Shown here one piece after another: positions 9,805 through 17,025 of a DNA stretch of 28,670 nt; position 1 is the stretch's first letter; the number at the start of each line of letters is the position of its first letter. The stretch is taken from contig DKYK01000077.1 of NCBI GenBank assembly GCA_002492415.1, forward strand, positions 14,220 through 42,889. Reading direction: 5' to 3'. The translations under genes were made by a program, and so were the position numbers. The DNA comes from Christensenella sp. UBA7102 (GTDB lineage: Bacteria > Bacillota > Clostridia > Christensenellales > UBA1750). The notes beneath the pieces are model-generated. The model saw only the letters and a list, made by a program, of their open reading frames with translations. It had not been told where the DNA came from and did not search any database.

Positions 9805-10995
9805 TTACAGGCTGCGCGCAAGGCGCTCAAAGCGCTGCATGGCCTCGGCGGTCTTTTCGCGGGTGTTGAAGGCGGTCAGGCGGAAGAAGCCCTCGCCGTT
9901 GGCGCCGAAGCCCTCACCCGGCGTGCCCACCACGTTGGCCTGCTCCAGCAGGCGGTCGAAGAAGGTCCAGCTGTCCAGCCCGCCCGGGCAGCGCAGCCAG
10001 ATGTAGGGCGAGTTGACGCCGCCGGTGTAGAAGATGCCCAGCTGATCGAGCGTGCCCGCCATGATGCGGGCGTTTTGTTTGTAATAGGCGATGGACTCCA
10101 TGCACTGGCGGTATCCCTCCTCGGTGAATACTGCCTCGGCCGCGCGGTGGATGACGTAGGGCGTGCCGTTGTACTTGGTGGACTGGCGGCGCATCCACAT
10201 GCGGTTGAGGTTCATGCCCTCGCGTTCCAGCGCCTCGGGCACCACCGTCCAGCCGCAGCGCGTGCCGGTGAATCCAGCCATCTTGGAGAAGGAGCACACC
10301 TCGATGGCGCAGCGCTCCGCGCCCTCGACCTCGTAGATGGAACGGGGCAGCGAGGGGTCCTCGATGAAGGCCTCGTAGGCCGCGTCAAAGAGCAGCACGG
10401 CGTCGTGCCGCAGCGCGTAGTCCACCCATTTTTGCAATCCTTCGCGGCCGTACACCGCGCCGGTGGGGTTGTTGGGCGAGCAGATGTAGATGAGATCGGC
10501 GTGGACGCCTTCGTCCGGCAGCGGCAGGAAGCCGTTTTCCACCGTGGCGTCGCAGTAGACCACACGGCGGCCCGCCATCACGTTGGCGTCAACATAGGCG
10601 GGGTAGACGGGATCGGGGATGAGCGCGGTGTTATCCGCGTCAAACAGATCCAGCAGGTTGCCCAAGTCGCTCTTTGCGCCGTCGCTGATGAAGATCTCAT
10701 CGGGCGAGAGCGTTACGCCGCGACGCGCGTAGTAGTCCGCAATGGCTTCGCGCAGGAAGAGATAGCCCTGCTCGGAGGGGATGTAGCCGTGGAAGCCCTC
10801 GGCCGTGCCCAGTTCGCGCGCGGCCTTGGCCATGGCGTCCACCACGGCGGGGCTGAGCGGGCGCGTTACGTCGCCGATGCCCAGGCGGATCACGTCGGCC
10901 TCGGGGTGCGCGGCGGTATACGCCGAAACCTTCTGGCCGATGGTGGAAAACAGATAGCTGTCCTTGATGTTGCGATAGTTCGCGTTGATGCGCAT
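9805..10995 (-). CDS. dapL: LL-diaminopimelate aminotransferase
   Basis: 396 residues, near the family's usual 400-410. The N-terminal MRINANYRNIKDSYLFSTI and RLGIGDVTRPL are signatures of DapL. GFHGYIPSEQGYLFLREAI, SPNNPTGAVYGREGLQKWVD and DAAYEAFI follow. Lys238 in SFSKMAGFTGTRCGW is the PLP Schiff-base lysine of a class I/II aminotransferase. DapL makes LL-diaminopimelate directly from tetrahydrodipicolinate using glutamate, bypassing the succinylase and acetylase routes to lysine and peptidoglycan. It is 38 nt behind pyrG and has a good AAGGAGG site, so the two are probably cotranscribed. Using glutamate as amino donor fits the nitrogen-metabolism setting. Confidence 0.95.
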   Translation of the reverse strand: MRINANYRNIKDSYLFSTIGQKVSAYTAAHPEADVIRLGIGDVTRPLSPAVVDAMAKAARELGTAEGFHGYIPSEQGYLFLREAIADYYARRGVTLSPDEIFISDGAKSDLGNLLDLFDADNTALIPDPVYPAYVDANVMAGRRVVYCDATVENGFLPLPDEGVHADLIYICSPNNPTGAVYGREGLQKWVDYALRHDAVLLFDAAYEAFIEDPSLPRSIYEVEGAERCAIEVCSFSKMAGFTGTRCGWTVVPEALEREGMNLNRMWMRRQSTKYNGTPYVIHRAAEAVFTEEGYRQCMESIAYYKQNARIMAGTLDQLGIFYTGGVNSPYIWLRCPGGLDSWTFFDRLLEQANVVGTPGEGFGANGEGFFRLTAFNTREKTAEAMQRFERLARSL

Positions 10996-11033
10996 GAGAT
11001 TCCTCCTTGCGTGCGTCTTAGAGGGAGAGCCGG

Positions 11034-12641
11034 TCAGTCCTTGACGGGCTTGTCCAGGGCGGCGCGGATGAACGCGCGGAATAGCGGGTGCGCCTTATTG
11101 GGCCGCGACTTGAACTCAGGGTGGAACTGCACACCGATATAGAAGCGCTTGCCGGGGAGCTCCACGGCCTCCACCAGCCGCTCATCGGGAGAGAGACCCG
11201 CGATACACAGACCATGGGAGAGGAAGGTATCGCGGAACGCGTTGTTGAACTCGTAGCGGTGGCGATGGCGCTCGGAGATGTCGGTACGGCCGTAGATGTG
11301 CGCCATCAGCGTGCCGGGCGCGATGCGGCAAGGGTACGCGCCCAGGCGCATGGTGCCGCCCTTGGGTAGGTTGCCCTGCTGATCGGGCATCAGGTCGATC
11401 ACGGGATGGGCGGTCTCGGGCGCAAACTCCGTCGAGTGCGCGTCCGCATAGCCCAGCACGCTGCGCGCATACTCGATCACCGCGATCTGCATGCCCAGAC
11501 AGATGCCGAAATAGGGGATGTCGCTTTCGCGGGCGTACTGCGCCGCCGCCACCATGCCTTCGATGCCGCGGTCGCCAAAGCCGCCGGGCACGATGATGCC
11601 ATCCGCATCCCCGAGCGCTTCGCGGGCGTTGGCGGGGGACAGGCTCTCGGAATCCACCCAGTCAATGGCGACATTGGCGCTGTTTTCAAACCCGCCGTGG
11701 CGCAGCGCTTCGGCGACGGACAGGTAGGCGTCGTGCAGGCGGACGTATTTGCCCACCAGCGCGATGCGCACGGTTTTGGATCGGTTGTCGATGCGGTGGA
11801 GCATATCGTTCCATTCCGTCAGGTCGGGCGCGGGCGCGGCGATGGACAGCTCGCGACACACAATGTCGGAAAAGTGGCTCTTCTCCAGCATGATGGGCGC
11901 CTGATAGAGGCTGGGCAGGGTCAGATTTTCAATCACGCAGTCGGGCTTTACGTCGCAGAACAGCGCGATCTTGTCACGGACGTCCTGATCGATGGGCTCA
12001 TCCGAGCGGGTGACGATGATGTCGGGGAAGATGCCCATGGAGCGCAGCTCCTTGACGGAATGCTGCGTGGGCTTGGACTTGTGCTCGCCCGAGGACTTGA
12101 TGTAGGGCACGAGCGAGACGTGGATGAACAGGCAGTTGCTGCGGCCCTGCTCGATGGACACCTGCCGGATGGCCTCCAGGAAGGGCTGGCTCTCGATGTC
12201 GCCCGTCGTGCCGCCGATCTCGGTCAGCACCACGTCGGCGCCGCTCTTTTCGCCGACGGAGTAGATAAAGCGCTTGATTTCGTCCGTGATGTGCGGGATG
12301 ACCTGCACCGTCTTGCCCAGATAGTCGCCGTTGCGCTCCTTGGTCAGCACGTTCCAATAGACCTTGCCGGTGGTCAGGTTGGAGAACTGGTTCAGGTCCT
12401 CGTCGATGAAGCGTTCGTAGTGGCCCAGATCCAGGTCGGTTTCCGCGCCGTCCTCGGTGACGAACACCTCGCCGTGCTGGTAGGGGCTCATGGTGCCGGG
12501 ATCGACGTTGACGTAAGGGTCCAGCTTCTGTGCGATGACCTTCAGGCCGCGCATCTTGAGCAGGCGGCCCAGCGATGCGGCGGTGATGCCCTTGCCCAGC
12601 CCCGAAACCACGCCGCCGGTGATGAAAATATACTTGCTCAT
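11034..12641 (-). CDS. pyrG: CTP synthase
   Basis: 535 residues, the normal length. MSKYIFITGGVVSGLGKGI opens the amidoligase domain with its ATP-binding loop. DPYVNVDPGTMSPYQHGEVF and ETDLDLGHYERF are invariant blocks. The C-terminal class I glutamine amidotransferase carries the nucleophile in YFGICLGMQIAVIEYAR and the His/Glu pair in GVQFHPEFKSRP. It converts UTP, ATP and glutamine to CTP. The start at 12641 is set by the conserved N-terminus and a GAGAGGAG site. The gene begins 26 nt after a strong terminator hairpin that ends the ANTAR gene. Transcription must therefore come from read-through or from a promoter inside the upstream gene. Confidence 0.96.
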   Translation of the reverse strand: MSKYIFITGGVVSGLGKGITAASLGRLLKMRGLKVIAQKLDPYVNVDPGTMSPYQHGEVFVTEDGAETDLDLGHYERFIDEDLNQFSNLTTGKVYWNVLTKERNGDYLGKTVQVIPHITDEIKRFIYSVGEKSGADVVLTEIGGTTGDIESQPFLEAIRQVSIEQGRSNCLFIHVSLVPYIKSSGEHKSKPTQHSVKELRSMGIFPDIIVTRSDEPIDQDVRDKIALFCDVKPDCVIENLTLPSLYQAPIMLEKSHFSDIVCRELSIAAPAPDLTEWNDMLHRIDNRSKTVRIALVGKYVRLHDAYLSVAEALRHGGFENSANVAIDWVDSESLSPANAREALGDADGIIVPGGFGDRGIEGMVAAAQYARESDIPYFGICLGMQIAVIEYARSVLGYADAHSTEFAPETAHPVIDLMPDQQGNLPKGGTMRLGAYPCRIAPGTLMAHIYGRTDISERHRHRYEFNNAFRDTFLSHGLCIAGLSPDERLVEAVELPGKRFYIGVQFHPEFKSRPNKAHPLFRAFIRAALDKPVKD

Positions 12642-12666
12642 GGATGAAACACTCCTCTCTGTCATG

Positions 12667-12690
12667 AAAAAAAGGGGGAAATTCCCCCTT
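12667..12690 (-). terminator. Terminator between the ANTAR regulator and pyrG
   Basis: Read leftward: AAGGGGG, loop AATTT, CCCCCTT, then a run of T (the A-run at 12667-12673 on the plus strand). It lies just after the stop at 12693 and 26 nt before the pyrG start, so it may double as an attenuator in the pyrG leader. Confidence 0.85.
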
Positions 12691-12692
12691 GG

Positions 12693-13262
12693 CTATGGTT
12701 CATAGATTTGAATGATGGATTGTGCGATCTGCATGCGCGTCTGCCGGCGGTCCATCGCCTGCTTTTCGATGTAGCGGTGCGCCTGCTGCTCCGTCATGGA
12801 TAGATACTGGATCAGCGCGCACTTGGCGCGGTCCACCATGCGGATCTCGTCGATCTTCTTTTGCAGCTGCAGGTTTTCCGACTTGAGCCCCAGCACCCTG
12901 CGCCGCGCGGCGGTCACCATCTTCAAAGCCTGATAGAACATCGCCCGCCCCACGGGTTTGCCCAGCACCATCACGCCCATATCCTCCACCTTTTCCGCCA
13001 CCTCGTCCGCGTTTTCGGCGCGCACGATCAGCAGTATGCCCGCGGAGGTATCCATCGAAAGGGTGGCCGAAAGACCGTCGCCGTATTCGTCGGACAGCGG
13101 CGCGTTGACGATGATGAGCTGGTATTCCATCTCGGCGGCCAGACGCCTCGCCTCGCTGCCGCTGGAGGCCGTGGCCAGCTTCATGGGCTGCGAGCCGTTC
13201 ATCAGTTCCAGCAGCATCTTTCTGCCCTTGTCGCTGCTGGAGACCAGCAATGCGCTATCCAT
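12693..13262 (-). CDS. ANTAR-domain RNA-binding antiterminator with degenerate receiver domain
   Basis: 189 residues. Residues 1-115 have the receiver fold, ending in VMVLGKP with the conserved lysine. The phospho-acceptor position reads IIVNAPLSDEYG, so Asn53 replaces Asp and phosphorylation there is unlikely. A helix and coiled coil (about 115-140, LKSENLQLQKKIDEI) leads to a C-terminal ANTAR three-helix bundle, with DRAKCALIQYLSMTEQQAHRY-type sequence (ALIQYLSMTEQQAHRYIEK) and RMQIAQSII. ANTAR proteins bind hexaloop RNA hairpins and prevent terminators from forming. It is the last gene of the nitrogen cluster, 54 nt after the glutamine synthetase homologue, and a terminator follows. If it controls the cluster leader at 19700, it is autoregulated. 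No sensor kinase is encoded nearby. Confidence 0.88.
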   Translation of the reverse strand: MDSALLVSSSDKGRKMLLELMNGSQPMKLATASSGSEARRLAAEMEYQLIIVNAPLSDEYGDGLSATLSMDTSAGILLIVRAENADEVAEKVEDMGVMVLGKPVGRAMFYQALKMVTAARRRVLGLKSENLQLQKKIDEIRMVDRAKCALIQYLSMTEQQAHRYIEKQAMDRRQTRMQIAQSIIQIYEP

Positions 13263-13316
13263 GCGCGCGTTCCCTCCCTTTCCCTCGCTTCAAAACCCGG
13301 AACAGAAACCGGGGCG

Positions 13317-14534
13317 TCAGTTGGGGCTGCGGGTGAGGTAGGCATGCAGCGTCTGCGCGGGCAGCGCTCGCCTAAGAAAGGGCGAGGCCGCGGCCAGCTC
13401 CGCCGCGTGGACCATGGAATCGGGCAGCGCCTGACCCGTGGGCGCATCCGCAGGGGGCAGCGCAAGGCCGCGCTCCATGCCGTCCATGCCGGCCTGCAGC
13501 GTCAGCGCGTAGACGATATAGGGATTGCACAGGTTGTCGGGCGAGCGCAGCTCCACGCGCGCGTAGTCGCCCTGCGGCAGCGGCATGCGCACGATCTGCG
13601 TGCGGCCGCGCTGGCTCCAGGCGACGGCCTTGGGGGCGTCGGGATGCCCCAGCCGCGCGTAGGAGGCAGGCGCGGAGTTCAGAAACAGCGTCATCTCCGG
13701 CATGTGATCGAGTATGCCCGCGATAAAGGATTGGGCCTGCGCCGACATGCGCCCGTCCCGGGGTGCAAACAGGCTGCGGCCCTCCCGGGTCACGCTCAGG
13801 CTCAAATGAAAGCCGCTGCCCTCGTGCTCGGCCATGGGTTTGGGGCCCATGTCGGCGTACAGTCCGTTGCGCGCGGCGATGGTGCCCACGAGATTTCGGA
13901 AGGTGACGCAGTGATCCGCCGCGAGCATCGGCTCCTCGGGCGCGATGGCGATTTCATTCTGCCCCGGCCCCATCTCGTGATGGGAAGACAGCGGGCGGAT
14001 GCCCATTTGCTCCAGGTTCAGGCAGATATCGCGGCGCACGTTTTCGCCCCGATCATGGGGCGCCACGTCCAGAAAGCCCGCGCGGTCGTGCGGGATACCG
14101 GTGGGGTCGCCGTTTTCGTCCAGGCGGAAGAGATAGAACTCGCTCTTAGCCGCAATGCGCGCCGCGATGCCCCGCTCCTGCGCCGCGCTCAGCGCCTGCC
14201 GCAGGATCTGCCGCCCGTCCTGCTCAAAGGGCGCGCCATCAGGGTAGGTGATGTCGCAGTAGAAGCGCGCCACACGGCCCGTCTGCGGCCGCCAGGGCAA
14301 TACCTCCAGCGTGGAAGCGTCGGGGTGCAGCACCATGTCGTCGTGCGTGGCGGAGGAGAAGCCCCGCACCATGCCCGCGTTGAACGCGACGCCGTATTCA
14401 AACGCACGCGGCAGCTCCTCGGCCATGATCGCGATGTTTTTGAGCGTTCCGTATACATCGCAGAAGGCCAGGCGGATGAACTTGACGTCATTTTCCCGAA
14501 CAAACTGCAGGACCTCGGTATCGGTGTAACTCAT
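13317..14534 (-). CDS. Glutamine synthetase family protein (GlnA-like, divergent active site)
   Basis: 405 residues, shorter than the 440-470 of typical GSI. Conserved family elements are EFYLF (Glu132), HHEMGPGQNEIAI (Glu187, Glu194), GSGFH (239-243), SYARL (Arg294), QIVRMP and VELRSPDNLCNPY. Several ammonium- and glutamate-site positions differ. The usual FDGSS loop reads FNAGM (Asn52), the residue before GSG is Glu238 rather than Asn, and the flap glutamate position holds Asp299. The ATP and metal framework is thus kept while the acceptor site is altered. It may be a true glutamine synthetase of a clostridial clade or a gamma-glutamyl ligase for another amine. Its own promoter overlaps the stop of the GXGXG gene. 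The ANTAR gene follows. Confidence 0.85.
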   Translation of the reverse strand: MSYTDTEVLQFVRENDVKFIRLAFCDVYGTLKNIAIMAEELPRAFEYGVAFNAGMVRGFSSATHDDMVLHPDASTLEVLPWRPQTGRVARFYCDITYPDGAPFEQDGRQILRQALSAAQERGIAARIAAKSEFYLFRLDENGDPTGIPHDRAGFLDVAPHDRGENVRRDICLNLEQMGIRPLSSHHEMGPGQNEIAIAPEEPMLAADHCVTFRNLVGTIAARNGLYADMGPKPMAEHEGSGFHLSLSVTREGRSLFAPRDGRMSAQAQSFIAGILDHMPEMTLFLNSAPASYARLGHPDAPKAVAWSQRGRTQIVRMPLPQGDYARVELRSPDNLCNPYIVYALTLQAGMDGMERGLALPPADAPTGQALPDSMVHAAELAAASPFLRRALPAQTLHAYLTRSPN

Positions 14535-14609
14535 GGTGCGCCTCCTTGATGAACCGGCATGCGAGCAGAGCGCCTCGAAGCCGGACAGCGTTCAAAAAAT
14601 TTACGTCCC

Positions 14610-14638
14610 ATTATACTGCGATCAGTTTTGCGTGTAAA
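14610..14638 (-). promoter_or_regulatory. Internal promoter before the glutamine synthetase homologue
   Basis: Read leftward: TTTACA (14638-14633), a 17-nt spacer, and TATAAT (14615-14610). The -10 side overlaps the stop of the GXGXG gene (14622). The roughly 70-nt leader has a CCGGC/GCCGG stem but no A1/G4 hexaloop, so this promoter could give expression independent of the ANTAR leader. Confidence 0.75.
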
Positions 14639-15350
14639 GCTGTTTATAGGGGTTATTTGTGTTAGGTTTCAGACAATAAAAATTGTGATCCATCACGGAC
14701 GCAGCATCCAGACCAAAGCGTGCGCAGAAGGGCAGCACATAGGTCTCGATGTCGGCCAGGTCCTCCGCGGTCGCGCGGCGCGCCACAACCTGAGAGGGCA
14801 GATCGCCGGGCAGCACGTCGCTGCGCAAGTAGATCGCGCCGCCGTGCATGCCGGTTGCGCAGAAGGCGTCCACCGGCGCGCGCCCCTCGACGCCCAGCCC
14901 CAGCACCACAATGCGCCCGCCCGCCTGGTACTCGCCCAGGAAGCAGCCCGCCTCGCCGCCGATGACCACCGCAGGGATCTTTTCCTGATACGCCTTCATG
15001 TGAATGCCCGCGCGGTAGCCCACATTTCCACGCACGAAGATGCGCCCGCCGCGCATGGCGTAGCCCGTCGCGTCGCCCGAGGAACCGCCCACAAGGATTT
15101 CCCCGTCGTTCATGGTGTCGCCGGTGGCGTCCTGCGCGTTGCCCGATACCTCGATGACGGTGCCGTCCAGGTAAGCGCCCAGCGCGTTGCCCGGCACGCC
15201 CTCGATCACCAGGTGTCGTCCCGAAGAGCCCACGCCGATGTAGCGCTGCCCGCACACGTTTTCCAGCACGATGTCGCCGTCGTGCGTCTGCTCGATCTTC
15301 TCATTGACCTGGCGGAAGGACAGGCCCTTTACGTCAATGCGCGTCATCAC
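14622..15350 (-). CDS. Glutamate synthase alpha-subunit GXGXG domain protein (GlxC-type)
   Basis: 242 residues corresponding to the C-terminal beta-helix of the GltB large subunit, here as a free protein. The repeating glycine pattern is visible: VGSSGRHLVIEGVPGN, VSGNAQDATGDTMNDGEI, VGGSSGDATGYAMRGGRI, VRGNVGYRAG and IGGEAGCFLGEYQAGGRI. In GltS this helix lies between the synthase and amidotransferase sites and helps shape the ammonia tunnel. In split systems (GlxC, MgsC, archaeal-type GltS) it is a separate subunit. The start overlaps the preceding stop as ATGATGA, showing tight coupling. The C-terminal 60 residues, after the repeats, are not clearly part of the helix. Confidence 0.88.
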   Translation of the reverse strand: MMTRIDVKGLSFRQVNEKIEQTHDGDIVLENVCGQRYIGVGSSGRHLVIEGVPGNALGAYLDGTVIEVSGNAQDATGDTMNDGEILVGGSSGDATGYAMRGGRIFVRGNVGYRAGIHMKAYQEKIPAVVIGGEAGCFLGEYQAGGRIVVLGLGVEGRAPVDAFCATGMHGGAIYLRSDVLPGDLPSQVVARRATAEDLADIETYVLPFCARFGLDAASVMDHNFYCLKPNTNNPYKQLYTQN

Positions 15351-16576
15351 ACGGCACCTCCCAGCTTCTTTCTGCGCGCGTCCGCGGCAAAGGCCATCAG
15401 CTGCGGCTTGCTGCGGATCAGTTCAAAATCGATGGAGCACAGCGGCGTCTGCTCGCGCACCAACGACGTGTAGATGCCCGCGCGCGCCACGTCCCCGATG
15501 AGAATGAAGCCCACCAGCCTGCCGTCGCGCACCACCAGCCGCTTATAGGACCCGCCCTCGCGGGTGATGTAGTCCTCGCCGTGCACATCGCCGCAGGTGG
15601 CGATGTGCAGCCCGAAAAAGCCGCCCGCGTTCATGGGAATGGCCTTGTCGTAGACCGCGTCGCCGCCCGCCATGTTCTTGCCCGCGACCTCGCCCTGCAG
15701 ATAGGCGTTGGGCAGCAGCGCGAGAATTTTGTCCTGCCCCGAGGTCACATCGTGGCTGAGCGTGCAGTCGCCCGCCGCATAGATGTCCTCCAGCGTCGTG
15801 CGCTGGCGCTCGTCCGTCACAATGCCGCGCGCCACCTTGCCGCCGGCGTCCTGCACCAACCCCGCGTTGGGTTGCACGCCCACCGCCAGCACCAACACGT
15901 CAAAGTCCACCGCAGAGCCGGATTTTAAGTGCGCCGTGTGCCGTTCAAAGCGCGCCACGCTGTCGGACAGCCGGAAGGAAATGCCCTGTGCTTCCACGTG
16001 CCGCTGCACGAAGGCCGAGCCCTCTTCGTCCAACACCGCGGAAAGAATGCGCGGGGCAAGGTCCAGAATCGTCATTTCACCGCATAGGTGGCGGATGCCC
16101 TCGGCACACTTCATGCCGATCAGGCCCGCGCCCACGATCAGCACGCGGCTTTCAGGCGTCAGCGCTGCCGTCAGCGCCCTTGCGTCGTCCAGCGTCATGA
16201 AGCTGAACTTGTTTTCCACCGTTTCCAGCCCCTCCATTGGGGGCACAAAGGGTGCGGAACCCGTCGCGACCAGCAGCTTGTCGTAGGGCGCCTTTTTGCC
16301 GTCCGCAAGCGCTACGGTTCTGGTCTGCCGGTCGATGGAAACCGCCGTGCAGCCCAACAGCGCCGTGACGCCGTTTTTCTCATAAAAATCGTCGGGGCGA
16401 TACTTCATGCGCGCCTCGTCCGTCTTGCCCCAGGCGAGGTAGGAGATCAGCGGCCTGGAGTAGGTGTGGTGCGGCTCGGAGGCGATCAGCGTGATGCCGC
16501 CCTCTTTGTCCACCGAGCGGATGCCCTCCACGCCGCCCACCGCCGCCGCGGAGTTGCCGATGATGACGTATTTCAT
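15347..16576 (-). CDS. NAD(P)/FAD-dependent pyridine nucleotide-disulfide type oxidoreductase
   Basis: 409 residues from the ATG at 16576, chosen by the conserved MKYVIIGNSAAAVGGVEGI dinucleotide fold and an AGGTGAG site. The NAD(P)-binding fold is at LIVGAGLIGMKCAEGI (about residue 145-160), ATGSAPFVPP is the FAD-linked turn and IYAAGDC marks the end of the FAD domain. There is no CxxxxC redox pair, so it resembles NADH oxidase, rubredoxin reductase or nitrite-reductase-type FAD proteins rather than disulfide reductases. Sitting between the ferredoxin-like gene (4-nt gap) and the GXGXG gene (overlap), it probably feeds NAD(P)H electrons to the split glutamate synthase, replacing the usual GltD small subunit. 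This is inference from position. Confidence 0.88.
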   Translation of the reverse strand: MKYVIIGNSAAAVGGVEGIRSVDKEGGITLIASEPHHTYSRPLISYLAWGKTDEARMKYRPDDFYEKNGVTALLGCTAVSIDRQTRTVALADGKKAPYDKLLVATGSAPFVPPMEGLETVENKFSFMTLDDARALTAALTPESRVLIVGAGLIGMKCAEGIRHLCGEMTILDLAPRILSAVLDEEGSAFVQRHVEAQGISFRLSDSVARFERHTAHLKSGSAVDFDVLVLAVGVQPNAGLVQDAGGKVARGIVTDERQRTTLEDIYAAGDCTLSHDVTSGQDKILALLPNAYLQGEVAGKNMAGGDAVYDKAIPMNAGGFFGLHIATCGDVHGEDYITREGGSYKRLVVRDGRLVGFILIGDVARAGIYTSLVREQTPLCSIDFELIRSKPQLMAFAADARRKKLGGAV

Positions 16577-16580
16577 ATGC

Positions 16581-17009
16581 TCACCTCTCCTCATATACAA
16601 TGGCGCGATTGGGACAGCCCGCAACGCACGCGGGCGCGCCAGAGGCGTTCTTCATGCACAGCTCGCACTTCTGTACTGGGCCTTCCTCCGTGGGCATGAT
16701 GCAGCCGTAGGGACAGGCTAACACGCAGGTGTAGCAGCCCACGCACTTGTCCGCGTCGATGAAGATCGCGCCGTCCTGTTTGCTCAGCGCGCCGCTGATG
16801 CAGGATTTGACGCACAGCGGCTCAGTGCAGTGGCGGCAGGACACGGCAAAGCACACGCCATTCCGTTCCTCCACGAGGATGCGAGGGCGGATGAGCTTAT
16901 CCTTGAGCGCCTTGACCATGCTGTCGCTGCCGCTGTTGGCAAAGGCGCAGTTGTACTCGCACAGGTGGCAGCCCAGGCACCACTTTTCCTCTACATAGAT
17001 GCGTTTCAT
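16581..17009 (-). CDS. 4Fe-4S ferredoxin-type electron-transfer protein (HycB/DmsB-like)
   Basis: 142 residues from the ATG at 17009; the extra upstream frame overlaps the preceding gene and is rejected. Four cysteine groups are visible: CLGCHLCEYNC, CRHCTEPLCVKSC, CVGCYTCVLACPYGC and KCELC with CVAGCP. This set fits up to four [4Fe-4S] clusters in the arrangement of molybdoenzyme iron-sulfur B subunits. It lies between the FMN synthase subunit (16-nt gap) and the FAD oxidoreductase (4-nt gap). It is best read as the wire between the flavin oxidoreductase and the glutamate synthase subunit. It has no signal peptide and should be cytoplasmic. Confidence 0.88.
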   Translation of the reverse strand: MKRIYVEEKWCLGCHLCEYNCAFANSGSDSMVKALKDKLIRPRILVEERNGVCFAVSCRHCTEPLCVKSCISGALSKQDGAIFIDADKCVGCYTCVLACPYGCIMPTEEGPVQKCELCMKNASGAPACVAGCPNRAIVYEER

Positions 17010-17025
17010 ATCCGTTCCGCCCTCC

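Noticed and set aside
12861..14549. 562-codon open frame on the plus strand opposite the glutamine synthetase homologue
   Set aside because: A shadow of the ANTAR and glutamine synthetase genes; low-complexity His/Arg/Ala-rich translation.
14535..14609. ANTAR element in the leader of the glutamine synthetase homologue
   Set aside because: The leader folds into a CCGGC/GCCGG stem, but no hexaloop with A1 and G4 and no terminator with a U-tract is present.
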